DNA of 25,706 bases from contig CAWJPW010000007.1 in NCBI GenBank assembly GCA_963844845.1, positions 1 through 25,706 of the forward strand. Reading direction: 5' to 3'. Made by a program: the position numbers and the translations under genes. Numbering within the stretch: the stretch's first letter is position 1; the number at the start of each line of letters is the position of its first letter. The notes below the pieces were generated by a model, which was given only the letters and a program-made list of their open reading frames with translations, ran no database searches and was not told where the DNA came from. Below, one piece after another: positions 16,152 through 24,557 of the stretch. Origin of the DNA: CAWJPW01 sp963844845. Lineage in GTDB: Bacteria > Acidobacteriota > Thermoanaerobaculia > Thermoanaerobaculales > Sulfomarinibacteraceae.

Positions 16152-17822
16152 TCAGCCCGACGAACGTGGCGACGGCGCCGGCGGGCGCCCCTGGTCCCCG
16201 GCGGCGCCTCCGATGAGCTCCCTCCGGTGGTCGGCGATGGCGAGGACATCGTCGAGATCGTCGGCCAGGGCGCGGAAGGCGTCGGGGCGCTGCACGAGGC
16301 GGAGGAGGGGATCGCTCTGGGCGAGGCTGAGCAGCTCGGGGCTCGACTCCACGAGTCGCTCCAGGGTGCGCTGGCGCTGCACCAGGGCTTCGAGGCTCTG
16401 CTGGCGCTCGGCGAGGGCCGCGAGCGGGTGATGGTAGCGCTCCCAGAACACCATGAGCCCGGCGCCCTGGTCGGCGAGGGTGCGCAAGGGCGTCGCCCGC
16501 GAGGCCAGGCTCTCGAGGGCCGGGCGCTCGCCCGCCAGCGCCGTCAGCGCCGCCCTGCTGCCGGCGAGAGCGCCGAGGTCCTGAGCCGAAGCGGCGAGAC
16601 CGCTCAGGGTCTTGGCCGAGCCGGCCAGCGAATCGAGGGCGTCGTGGTGGTCGGCAAGGGAGGCCAGCGCATCCTGCCGGCTCGCCAGGTCGGTGAGGGC
16701 CTCCTCCTGGGAGGCGAGCGTGAGCAGGTTCGCCGAGCGCGGCGCCAGGTCGCTGAGCGACCCCGCCCGCGCCGCCAGCTGGCGAAGCGGCGCGGCGTCG
16801 GCGGCCAGGCCGAGCAGGCTGTCGTGAGCCTGTGTCATGTCCACGAGCTGGTCGAGGAAGTGGGCCGGCTGCACCCCGCGCCGGCGCAGACCGGACTGCC
16901 AGGCGCCGCTCTGCACGGCCACCGTGGCGAGGTCGTGGAGGTGCGCCTCGATGGCCTCGGGTTTGGAACTTGCTCCGGCTTCGAGGCCGAGGCCGTGGGC
17001 GAGAGTAGCCGTCTTGACGGTCGACGCGTCCAGCCGATCGAGGCGGGAGGCAAGCAGAACGCCCCCGGCGACGCCCACGACGAGGGTGACGAGCAGGCCG
17101 ACGGCGGTCATCCAGCGCGTGCGTGCCAGGCGGCGCTCCAGGGCGCCGAGACGTCGTTCGAGGTCACCAGCCGCTGCAGGTACGGGCGATTCGGGCGTGG
17201 GCGGGCGCGGAGACATGGTGTCCCCGCCGCGCTCGAGGTCGACCGAGTGCCAGGGCGAGCCGTCGGACGAGGTGGGGTGTCCCGTGTGCTCCTCGGATTG
17301 GAAGACCTCCTCGGCCGGGATGACGGCGGGTCTGTTCCGAGGCACTACCAGGCAGGTGAGCGGGGAGATCTCGGGTGCGAGACCCGCCGGCAGAGTGGAG
17401 ACGTACGGTCCCTGCCGGAGCGCGGGGTCGCCGGCCAGGAAGCAACCGTAGGCGGTCCGCAGGGGATCGGCCAGGCCATCGGCCTCGTGCGGGAAGGTCG
17501 CGGGTTCGGCGGGCCCGCGTTGCACCGCGGCCACGAGGCTGGCGCCGCGCAGATGAGCCGCGGCCGCCACGAAGGGATCGAAGCCGACCTCCGCGTAGGC
17601 GCCTTCGGGGAGCACGACTCCGCGAACGTCGGGCTCCCCCTGCTCCCGTGCGAAGACACACCAGCGGCCGACGACCGGGCAGTGCCCCACCAGGGCGAGA
17701 GACGCCGGGATCCGGTCGAGGCGCAGCACCTCGCCGAGCACGCGGGCGAGGGGTTGGACCAGGACCGGGTCGTCGGTGAACACCGAGCCGTCTGCGGCGA
17801 AGCGGAACGTGACCTCGTTCAT
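16152..17822 (-). CDS. Unrecognised single-pass membrane protein with a perfect-register ten-residue repeat
   Basis: I recognise no family. The 556 residues divide into a compact N-terminal domain (about 1-165) with no obvious motif, a Ser/Pro/Glu-rich linker (166-218), a basic helix (221-236), one membrane helix (about 237-257, TAVGLLVTLVVGVAGGVLL), and a large C-terminal region. From about residue 331 to 530 this region repeats a ten-residue unit with LA at fixed positions and a further Leu seven residues after the first: LASRQDALAS, LADHHDALDS, LAGERPALES and so on. Twelve consecutive units keep register without insertion (339-450), then about six follow shifted by one residue. The topology predicts a cytosolic N-terminus and a periplasmic repeat. 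The ATG follows GGAGGACGGTA. An internal ATG (residue 203) could give a second, shorter product. The gene diverges from the FlhG-like gene. Confidence 0.85.
   Translation of the reverse strand: MNEVTFRFAADGSVFTDDPVLVQPLARVLGEVLRLDRIPASLALVGHCPVVGRWCVFAREQGEPDVRGVVLPEGAYAEVGFDPFVAAAAHLRGASLVAAVQRGPAEPATFPHEADGLADPLRTAYGCFLAGDPALRQGPYVSTLPAGLAPEISPLTCLVVPRNRPAVIPAEEVFQSEEHTGHPTSSDGSPWHSVDLERGGDTMSPRPPTPESPVPAAAGDLERRLGALERRLARTRWMTAVGLLVTLVVGVAGGVLLASRLDRLDASTVKTATLAHGLGLEAGASSKPEAIEAHLHDLATVAVQSGAWQSGLRRRGVQPAHFLDQLVDMTQAHDSLLGLAADAAPLRQLAARAGSLSDLAPRSANLLTLASQEEALTDLASRQDALASLADHHDALDSLAGSAKTLSGLAASAQDLGALAGSRAALTALAGERPALESLASRATPLRTLADQGAGLMVFWERYHHPLAALAERQQSLEALVQRQRTLERLVESSPELLSLAQSDPLLRLVQRPDAFRALADDLDDVLAIADHRRELIGGAAGDQGRPPAPSPRSSG
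16262..16832 (-). repeat. Tandem 30-bp codon-phased repeat encoding the decapeptide units
   Basis: The coding strand repeats every 30 bases in exact codon phase, about 18 units in all. Units differ in sequence (only the Leu-Ala codons and one more Leu are kept), so this is an old, selected protein repeat rather than a recent DNA expansion. One register change occurs near residues 451-469, where DQGAGLMVFWERYHHPLAA breaks the pattern. Confidence 0.8.
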
Positions 17823-18133
17823 TACCGTCCTCCATGCACCCGCAGGCGCCGGGCCCAGTTTAGCCTGCGCATCTCACCACTTGTCTGCTGCGGCGTCCGA
17901 TACGCCGTAATCTGAGGCGCTCTCTTGGACTCGCTCGGTGCAACCCACCTGCAGTACGCTTCCCTCGTTCGTCCTGCGAGAGCACCCCATCCCAAGATGT
18001 CTCGGGAGCCTCGCGACCACTGGGGGTAGCCCGGACCACCGCTACCGGCGGCGGTCCGCGCGCCGGCGAAGCAGCAAGGGACGGCGGGTGTGTGCGATGC
18101 CCCCCGCAACCTAAATGTTAGAATCAAGATACG
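17823..18133. other. Divergent intergenic region, probable shared control region
   Basis: These 311 bases lie between the divergent decapeptide-repeat gene and the FlhG-like gene. I find no credible gene. Inverted motifs such as ACCGCTACCGGCGGCGGT (18039-18056) and GTCCGATACGCCG are present, but none is a clear operator. The AT-richer patch at 18109-18131 is the likely rightward promoter. Confidence 0.55.
18119..18124 (+). promoter_or_regulatory. Probable -10 box for the FlhG-like gene
   Basis: TAGAAT (18119-18124) matches the TATAAT consensus at five of six positions in a short AT-rich island. No good -35 box lies 17 bases upstream. Transcription would start near 18131, only a few bases before the GTG at 18134, implying a leaderless message, or a start at GTG 18188, which has GGAGCGAAGG before it. 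Confidence 0.35.
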
Positions 18134-19147
18134 GTGAATGAGAGCCGATTCGAACCGGACGGGCTGAACCCGGAGCGAAGGCTGGGGGTGACCGAGGCCG
18201 AGCCCAACGCCGCGAGCTGGGGGAAGCACGGCGAGACGCAGCAGGTGTGGGCCGTCGGCGGCGGAAAAGGGGGCGTCGGCAAGTCGGTGGTGGCGGTCAA
18301 CCTGGCGGCGGTCCTGGCGCGGGGAGGACACCGCGTGGTCCTGGTGGACGCCGATCTCGGTGGCGCCAACCTGCACACCCTGCTCGGGCTTCCCAACCCC
18401 CGCTCGACCCTCTCGGACTTTCTCGCGAGACGGGTTGCCAGCCTTGCCGAGGTCTGTGTCCCGACGGCGGTGGATGGAGTCCAGCTGGTGTCGGGCGCGC
18501 GGGCCCTCACCGGTATCGCCAATCCCTCATGGTCGCAGAAGCACAAGGTGCTTCGTCACGTCGAGAGGCTCGACGCCGAGCACGTCGTGCTCGACCTCGG
18601 CGGCGGCTCGTCCTTCAACGTCATCGACTTCTTCCTCGCGGCGGATCGGGGGCTGCTGGTGCTGACACCTGAGCCCACCGCAGTGGAGAACGCCTACCAC
18701 TTCCTCAAGGCGGCGTTCTTCCGGCGGCTCAGCCGCGCCGAACCCCGCGACGTGGTCCGCGCGGCCGTGTCGCGAGTGATGGGTGAGCGGCAGCAGCTGG
18801 GTGTCCGCTCACCTCGCGACCTGCTGGCGCGAGTGCAGCGGCTCGAGCCCGAGGCCGGCGCAGCCCTGATGCTGGCCGCCGGCGGGTTCGCGCCGCGCCT
18901 GGTGGTCAACCGGGCGCGGACCGCGGGCGACGAGCGGCTCGGCGAGGACATGGCTCTGGCTTGTCGGGACTACTTCGGTGGGGCCGCGGAGTTCCTCGGG
19001 GCCCTGCAGGACGATCCCTTCGTGGTGCGCTCGGTGCAGGAGCGGCGCCCCGCGGTTGAGCTCTTCCCCGGCTGTCCGTTCGCCCGCGGCATGGATCGTC
19101 TCGTGGGGCACGGCCGCTCGAGCGGTGTACTCGGCCATGTCGTGTAG
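18134..19147 (+). CDS. MinD/ParA-family ATPase, FlhG (FleN)-like
   Basis: This 337-residue deviant-Walker ATPase has VGGGKGGVGKSV (residues 41-52, KGGxGKS with the signature first Lys), VLVDADLGGANLHTLLG (the second Lys-free switch region) and VLDLGGG. It fits FlhG/MinD-like proteins, dimerising ATPases that place flagella or other polar structures. In many deltaproteobacteria and relatives a MinD-like gene is paired with a RodZ-type HTH gene, as here, so a role in cell-pole or surface-structure organisation is plausible. No flagellar genes are in the window. GTG 18134 is the first start; GTG 18188 has a better ribosome binding site and keeps the whole ATPase. The stop overlaps the next gene by 11 bases. 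Confidence 0.88.
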   Translation: MNESRFEPDGLNPERRLGVTEAEPNAASWGKHGETQQVWAVGGGKGGVGKSVVAVNLAAVLARGGHRVVLVDADLGGANLHTLLGLPNPRSTLSDFLARRVASLAEVCVPTAVDGVQLVSGARALTGIANPSWSQKHKVLRHVERLDAEHVVLDLGGGSSFNVIDFFLAADRGLLVLTPEPTAVENAYHFLKAAFFRRLSRAEPRDVVRAAVSRVMGERQQLGVRSPRDLLARVQRLEPEAGAALMLAAGGFAPRLVVNRARTAGDERLGEDMALACRDYFGGAAEFLGALQDDPFVVRSVQERRPAVELFPGCPFARGMDRLVGHGRSSGVLGHVV

Positions 19148-19685
19148 CCGCCGCAGCACGCGCTCGCAGTACCGGACCCTGGGCCTTGCTCTGGGCGCGC
19201 CGCTGGCCGAGGTTCACCGCGCCTACCGGCGTCGACGGGCGCTCTACGATGAGTCCTCGCTGGCCACGTACACCCTGCTCACCGCCGAGGAGCGGGCGCG
19301 AGAGCTGGCGCGGCTGGAGGCGGCGTACCGGGCGATTCTCGCGGAGACGGCCGCGCCGGCACCCCTGGCAGCAGCGGTGAGGCCGGCGCCGGGCGGTCCT
19401 GCTGTGGACCTGCAGGACGTCACGGCGGCGGGATCACCGGGGGCGACGCTGCGGGCGGCGCGCGAGGCGAGGGGGTTCTCCCTCGACGACCTCGCGGCGG
19501 AGACGAAGATCCGGCCGCCGCTCCTCGCTGCCCTCGAGGCGCAGCGGTTGGCAGAGTTGCCGGCGGCAGTCTTTGTGCGCGGCTTCGTGGTCCAGTGTGG
19601 CCGGGTCCTCGGTTTGGGCGATCCCGAGCAGTTGGCTCGGGAGTACGTTCAGCTCCTGGGGCGTACGGACGACAGTGGGGGGTAG
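19137..19685 (+). CDS. J-like domain plus RodZ-type helix-turn-helix protein
   Basis: The protein has 182 residues. Residues 11-72 (YRTLGLALGAPLAEVHRAYRRR) resemble a J domain, but the HPD tripeptide that stimulates DnaK is missing (ALYDESS at that place), so it is probably a binding module. Residues 102-172 form a RodZ-type HTH_25 domain (LRAAREARGFSLDDLAAETKI, then FVRGFVVQCGRVLGL). No membrane helix follows, unlike RodZ. It overlaps the FlhG-like gene by 11 bases, and translation is probably coupled. It may act as a partner or adaptor of that ATPase rather than as a classical repressor; this is inferred from adjacency. Confidence 0.85.
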   Translation: MSCSRRSTRSQYRTLGLALGAPLAEVHRAYRRRRALYDESSLATYTLLTAEERARELARLEAAYRAILAETAAPAPLAAAVRPAPGGPAVDLQDVTAAGSPGATLRAAREARGFSLDDLAAETKIRPPLLAALEAQRLAELPAAVFVRGFVVQCGRVLGLGDPEQLAREYVQLLGRTDDSGG

Positions 19686-19743
19686 GCGGAGCCCCACCAG
19701 TGCGACGTGCCGGCGTGGAAAGCGACGACCGTCTCCTCGTACT

Positions 19744-19801
19744 CCGTCTGAAGAATCCGATCGCATGTGAAGAGTCCATCGGGACTTTTCAACCAGGCTA
19801 G
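19744..19801. mobile_element. Degenerate, internally deleted copy of the palindromic repeat
   Basis: Bases 19764-19800 match the reverse complement of the left end of the 8591-8755 element: CATG.GAA.AGTCCAT.GGGA followed by TTTTC and CAGG...CTA, with few changes. Bases 19745-19760 (GTCTGAAGAATCCGAT) resemble the same end in direct orientation, so this is probably a shortened hairpin form. The right end lies in CTAG (19798-19801), as in the intact copy. It again sits between convergent genes and gives the TAG stop of the leftward one. Confidence 0.65.
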
Positions 19802-20631
19802 TCCGCCTTCGGTGCGGCCTCCTCGGTGAGGCGCCAGCTCTGCAGTACCGTGACGACCTCGTCGGCGCCTTGGCTGCCCGGCAGCGTCGTCCGGCTCTGG
19901 ACCACCATGCGCGGTCGGTCCGTGGACACCCAGTAGGTTCCGCCACCCCGCCCTCCATCATCGGGGGTCACGGCCACCTTGAAGGTCGCGAAGGCGCCCG
20001 CCGGGAGCTCGAGTTCGGCGGTGCCGACGACTTTCACGTCCCACTGCCGCGAAGCGCGAGCGGCGAGGTCGAAGGCGTCGAACGAGGTCTCGTAACCTTC
20101 GGTCAGCGGCAGCGAGACCAGGACGGCGTCGAGGGCTCCGCCCTCTCCGAACACCGGACCGGGCACGGAGACGGCGATGGGCTTGTCGGTCTTGACGTTG
20201 CCCTCGTGGCCGCGGACCCAGCCGTCCGAGTAGCTCAGCTCGAGGGAGCGGCCACCCTTGTCGACGGAGCGGTGCAGCGGCCGGAGGGTCGCGGGGTCGA
20301 GGTAGACGACGTCGGTTCCGCCGCGGGACTCCCCCAGCGTTGTCGTGGCCACACGCCACACCCGGTGGCCGGACAGGCTCGCCGGGCCCACGACCCGGGT
20401 GCTGTTGACGGTGATGCGGTTGTTGCCGCCCATGGCGATGGTGGAGTGGTACTCCAGGCGCAGGGGCTGCAGCGCCGCGGGAGAGAGCGCCGGCGGAGCT
20501 GGCGGGACCTGCTCGGGGGTCACCGTGCTCCGCGTGTCCTGGGCATGGGCAGGAGACGCGCCGGTCACCACGAGCACGGCGGCGGCGAGAGCCACCGCGG
20601 CGACGGTACCGATTCGTTGTTGGTCAATCAT
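19798..20631 (-). CDS. Secreted protein of unknown function, DUF3108-like beta fold
   Basis: This 277-residue protein has a clear signal peptide (VALAAAVLVVTGASPAHA, cleavage after residue 30, then QD) and a Pro-rich linker before a beta-rich domain. The segments VVYLDPATLRPLHRSV, RSLELSYSDGWVRG and LVSLPLTEGYE, followed by FATFKVAV, are the arrangement I associate with DUF3108-type periplasmic proteins; this assignment is tentative. The ATG at 20631 has an excellent ribosome binding site (GAGGAGGAAGC). Its TAG stop is the outer triplet of the degenerate palindromic repeat, so its C-terminus (AAPKAD) may have been set by that insertion. It diverges from the second TauE/SafE gene. Confidence 0.8.
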   Translation of the reverse strand: MIDQQRIGTVAAVALAAAVLVVTGASPAHAQDTRSTVTPEQVPPAPPALSPAALQPLRLEYHSTIAMGGNNRITVNSTRVVGPASLSGHRVWRVATTTLGESRGGTDVVYLDPATLRPLHRSVDKGGRSLELSYSDGWVRGHEGNVKTDKPIAVSVPGPVFGEGGALDAVLVSLPLTEGYETSFDAFDLAARASRQWDVKVVGTAELELPAGAFATFKVAVTPDDGGRGGGTYWVSTDRPRMVVQSRTTLPGSQGADEVVTVLQSWRLTEEAAPKAD

Positions 20632-20650
20632 GCTTCCTCCTCGGCCGCGA

Positions 20651-20669
20651 GGCGGCGCCGGGCGCCGCC
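20651..20669. promoter_or_regulatory. 19-bp perfect palindrome between divergent genes
   Basis: GGCGGCGCC, one G, then GGCGCCGCC: a perfect 9-bp inverted repeat with a one-base centre, 20 bases upstream of the secreted-protein start and inside the divergent gap with the TauE/SafE gene. It could be an operator or an RNA hairpin in the leader. In DNA this GC-rich, chance is also possible. Confidence 0.3.
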
Positions 20670-20795
20670 ACCGGGGCGGCAGCCCGTACCCGTTACAACG
20701 GTGCGGGGTCCGGGGTCCTTCCTGCCGGCCGTGACGGCGCAGGGACGGACGTGGTGCACCCGGAGGCGTTCCGCAGTACCATCGGCCGGCAGCCG

Positions 20796-21725
20796 ATGCA
20801 CTTCGAACCCTCTGGCGTCGACGTCTTCCCGCTGATTCCTCCCCTGGTGGCCTTCGTGATCTCGTTGTTCACCTCCATGGGAGGGGTCTCCGGCGCCTTC
20901 CTGCTCCTGCCCTTCCAGATGAGCGTTCTCGGCTTCACCGCACCGGCGGTGAGCAGTACCAATCAGCTCTACAACGTGGTTGCCATTCCCGGCGGCGTGT
21001 GGCGATACCTGCGCGAGGGCCGCATGCTGTGGCCCCTCACCTGGGTGGTGGTGGGGGGTACGCTGCCGGGCGTCCTCGTAGGCGCAATCATCAGGCTGCG
21101 GTGGCTGCCCGATGCCGTTCGGTTCAAGCTCTTCGCCGCAGCGGTGCTGCTCTCGATCGGCGGGCGCGTGGTGTGGGACCTCGCCCGGGGCTCCGGCAAA
21201 GGTGCCACCGAAGCGGAGGCGCGTTTCGCCGCAGCAGTGCAGAAGGGGAACAGCTTCGGTGGGGTCACCGGCTGGCGGTTGTCCTGGGCCCGGGCGGCGT
21301 TCACCTTCGCGGACGAGGAGTTCTCGTTCTCGGTCCCCGGGGTGTTCGCCATGAGCCTCGTGGTGGGCGTCGCCGCCGGCATCTACGGCATCGGAGGAGG
21401 TTCGATCCTCGCTCCTTTCTTCGTGGCCGTCTTCGGGCTCCCGGTTTACACGATAGCCGGCGCCACGCTCATGGGCACCTTCGTCACCTCGGTGGCAGGG
21501 GTGTCTTTCTACCAGGCGCTCGCGCCGCTTTACCCGGGCGTGGCGGTGGCGCCCGACTGGGGCCTCGGCCTCCTCTTCGGTGTGGGGGGACTTGCCGGTA
21601 CCTACTGCGGCGCCCGCCTCCAGAAGCACGTCCGGGCCAGGGCGATCAAGTGGATGCTGGGAGGGGTGATCCTGTTCACCGCCGTGAAGTACGTCGTGTC
21701 GTCGCTGCCGGCGCTGATGCGGTGA
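20796..21725 (+). CDS. TauE/SafE family permease, second copy
   Basis: This membrane protein of about 309 residues has the two TauE/SafE signature halves: SMGGVSGAFLLLPFQMSVLGF near residues 28-48 and GIYGIGGGSILAPFFVAVFG near 194-213, within about eight hydrophobic helices. It belongs to the subgroup starting MHF.xSGV.V..L.PPLVAFVISxFTSMGG that I recall from deltaproteobacterial genomes, so ATG 20796 is chosen although its ribosome binding site is weak; GTG 20751 behind AGGGACGG is the alternative. A soluble loop (about 120-160) separates the halves. It is only distantly similar to the 8753-9574 protein, so this is not a recent duplication. Its transcript runs into the hairpin at 21776-21802. 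Confidence 0.9.
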   Translation: MHFEPSGVDVFPLIPPLVAFVISLFTSMGGVSGAFLLLPFQMSVLGFTAPAVSSTNQLYNVVAIPGGVWRYLREGRMLWPLTWVVVGGTLPGVLVGAIIRLRWLPDAVRFKLFAAAVLLSIGGRVVWDLARGSGKGATEAEARFAAAVQKGNSFGGVTGWRLSWARAAFTFADEEFSFSVPGVFAMSLVVGVAAGIYGIGGGSILAPFFVAVFGLPVYTIAGATLMGTFVTSVAGVSFYQALAPLYPGVAVAPDWGLGLLFGVGGLAGTYCGARLQKHVRARAIKWMLGGVILFTAVKYVVSSLPALMR

Positions 21726-21775
21726 GTCAATCGGCGGGGCCGGGAACGGCTCACGCACTGGTGGTGAGGGCGCAG

Positions 21776-21802
21776 AAAAGGGGCGGCCCGGCGGGCCGCC
21801 CC
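21776..21802 (-). terminator. Strong intrinsic terminator, mainly for the leftward M16 gene
   Basis: A perfect 10-bp GC stem (GGGGCGGCCC at 21780-21789, GGC loop, GGGCCGCCCC at 21793-21802) is flanked on its left by AAAA (21776-21779). On the minus strand it is therefore a hairpin followed by TTTT, 24 bases after the M16 stop. On the plus strand it is followed only by CTGTT, so it may stop the TauE/SafE transcript less efficiently. Confidence 0.8.
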
Positions 21803-21826
21803 CTGTTGGTCGCGATGTGGCTGGGG

Positions 21827-24557
21827 TCAGCTGAGGGGTCGACCCTCGTGGTCGAGGACGACCACTGGGCCGAGGTCGAGCGCCTCGAGATCGGAGCGGA
21901 TGGCGGCGGCGTTCCCCACCACGACCACCGCGAGGTTGGCCGGATGGAGGGTCCGGAGCGCGGCCTCGTTGGCGGCCGCCGGGGTGATTTTCTCCACGGC
22001 GATGGGGAAGGCTTCCAGCGAGTCCGTCGGGAGACCGTAGACCTCGGCCTCGGCGAGCCGACGGGCGATCTGCGCCGGCGTTTCGAACTGCCGGGGATAG
22101 CCGTTCACGATGGCCCCGCGGGCGTAGGCGACCTCGTCGGCGGTGAGCGGACGCTCGCCGACAACGTCGGAGATCTCGCGCACCACCTCGGTCACGGCGG
22201 CCGCCGTGACCTTCGAGTCCACCGGCGTCGAGGCCGTGAACATGCCCGGGGCGGCCGAGTACTGGAAGCCGCATCGGGCGCCGTAGGTGTACCCCTTGTC
22301 CTCACGCAGGTTCAGGTTGAGGCGGGAGACGAACTGGCCGCCGAGGGCCATGGAGAGGACCTCCAGCGCGGCGTGATCGGGGGTCGTGCGGCGGACACCC
22401 ACCTGACCGGCGGCAATCACGGACTGGGCGGCGCCGGGCTTGTCGACGATGTAGATGGTGCGGGCGCCGTGCTGGGGTGCGGCGGCGACCTCGTGGGTCG
22501 GCGCCGCACCTGCCTTCCAGGCGGCGAGCGTGTCGGCGAAGGCCTGCTCCAGCGCGGCGCGGGTCACGTCGCCGACCACCACCAGGGTCGAGTTGGCAGG
22601 GACGAACCACTTCTGCCAGAATCCCTTGACGTCGTCGAGGGTGATGGCTTCGATGCCGGCGCGGCTGCCCGAGGACAGGTGGCCGTAGGGGTGGTCTCCG
22701 AAGAGGACGCGCTGCAGGGCGACCTGGGCCAGGTACCCGGGCTGGTCCTCCATCTGGGCGAAGCGCACGAGGCGGCGGGCGCGCTGGCGCTCCAGCTCGG
22801 CCTGAGGAAAGTCCGGACGGATGACGACGTCGCTGAACAGACGCAGCGACTCGCCGAGGCGCGGCGTGAGCGTGGTGAGCGACGCGAAGACGGCGTCGTC
22901 GACGGCTCCCACCGAGACCTCGGCGCCCGCGGACTCGATGGCGTCGGCGAGCTCGGAAGCGCTGCGGCCGCCGGCGCCCTCCTGCATGAGCGCCGCGGTG
23001 AGCGAGGCGAGCCCGGGCCGGTCGGCCGGGTCGGCGAGCTGCCGCCGCGCACCAGCAGGTACATGGCGACGGTGGGCAGCTTGTGCTGCTCCACGAGGAC
23101 CACCTCGAGGCCGTTGTCGAGGGTGAACCTCGTGCGGGCCGGGATCGCCAGGGGATGGTCGGCGCCGGGGCCCGGCATCCGGGTACGGTCCACCGAGGTG
23201 GCCTCCTCGCTGGTGGAGGCGGCCACGGCGGGCAGCGGGCGCACGTTGGCGATGAGACGTGCGCCACGGAGGTAGCGGCGGCGGTGCCGGTGACCGCCTC
23301 GGGTGTGAGGTCGAGGTAGCGCTGGAGGTCCCAACGGAACATGTCCGGCTTGCCGAGGTAGTGGACATAACGGTTCATCTCGTCGGAGATGCCGTAGAAG
23401 CCGCCGATGCTCTGCATCTGGTTGACGAACTCGGAGGTGATGGCGGTCTGCATGCGCGCCAGCTCGTCGGCCGTGATGCCCTTATCCAGCGCGTCGGCGA
23501 GGACGGCGTCGGCCGCCGCCTGGAGCTCGGCGAGGTCGTGACCCGGGCGTGGCGACAGCACCACGCGGAAGGCGCCCGCGATCTCGGACGACGAGTCGTA
23601 GGCCACCGCGTCCTGGGCGATCTGCTGCTCGTACACCAGCGCCCGGTAGAGGCGCGAGGTCTTGCCGCCGCCGAGGATGCGCGCGAACACGTCGAGCGCG
23701 GCGTCGTCGGTGCCGAAGATCGGGGCGGTGGGAACCGCCACATAGAGGCGCGGAAGCTGGACCCGGTCCTGGACCTCGAGCACCACGTCGCTATGGAGCT
23801 GCGGCACCCAGCGTCGCAGCTTGCTCACCGGGGGTCCCGGTGGAATCGCGCCGAAGTGACGCTCCACCAGCTTCTTCATGGTGGCGGGCTCGAGGAAGCC
23901 GCCTGCCACCACGAGGCTGGCGTTGTTGGGCGTGTAGTAGCTGCGGAAGAACTCCTTGACGTCGTCGAGGGTGGCTGCGGGGAGGTCGGCCATGGAGCCG
24001 ATGGTGGTCCAGCTGTAGGGGTGGTTGGGTGGGTAGAGGACCTCCTGCATCTCTTCGTGGACGGTTCCGTAGGGTGCGTTCTCGTAGCGCTGCCGGCGCT
24101 CGTTCTGGACCACGGAGCGCTGGTTGTCGAGCCGCTCCTGGGTGGCGGCCTCGAGGAGGAAACCCATGCGGTCGGCCTCGAGCCAGAGAGCGCGCTCGGC
24201 GTAGGCGGCCGGGACCAGCTCCCAGTAGCGGGTGCGGTCGGTGTTGGTGCCGCCGTTGACCGCGCCGCCGATGTCCTGCAGGGCCTTGAAGTAGTCGTCG
24301 TCGAAGTGCTGTGAGCCCTGGAACATCATGTGCTCAAAGAGGTGGGCGAAGCCGGTGCGGCCCGGCTTCTCGTTCTTGGAACCCACCTGGTAGTTCACGT
24401 TTACCGCCACCAGGGGGACGGCGTGATCCTCCACCAGGATCACGGTGAGGCCGTTGTCGAGGCGGTACGCTTCGTGGGCGATCTGGGGTAGGGGGTTGTC
24501 CATGGCCGCCGCCCAGCCTGCCATGAGCACCACGACGGTTGCAAGGATCCGTCGCAT
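21827..24557 (-). pseudogene. Tandem M16 (insulinase/pitrilysin) zinc peptidase, secreted, broken by two single-base losses
   Basis: The frames join into one protein of about 910 residues: signal peptide MRRILATVVVLMAGWAAA, a catalytic half and a C-terminal half. The first half has GRTGFAHLFEHMMFQ with the HxxEH zinc motif and a later downstream Glu region (NERRQRYENAPYG). The second half starts FTLDNGLEVVLVEQHKLP and ends in an intact M16 C-terminal domain (TLVVVGD, ALGGQFVSRLN), but its motif region (LASLTAALMQEG) lacks HxxEH, as usual for the inactive partner half. Frame breaks lie near 23273-23284 and 23037-23045; one base added at each restores the family sequence. GGAGGT sits just before the ATG at 24557. 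It would degrade peptides in the periplasm or outside. Each half might be translated separately if the breaks are real. Confidence 0.88.

Noticed and set aside
16262..16832. The regular 30-base spacing as a CRISPR or DNA-level satellite
   Set aside because: The units are not conserved at the nucleotide level and lack spacer/repeat structure. The period is codon-phased inside a gene.
16101..17915. Plus-strand open frame of 604 codons antisense to the decapeptide-repeat gene
   Set aside because: Its periodic composition only mirrors the codon-phased repeat. The minus-strand frame has a strong ribosome binding site, a membrane helix and exact hydrophobic periodicity.
20999..23275. Plus-strand open frame of 758 codons across TauE/SafE and M16
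   Set aside because: It crosses a strong terminator and two recognised genes in other frames, and has no motif.
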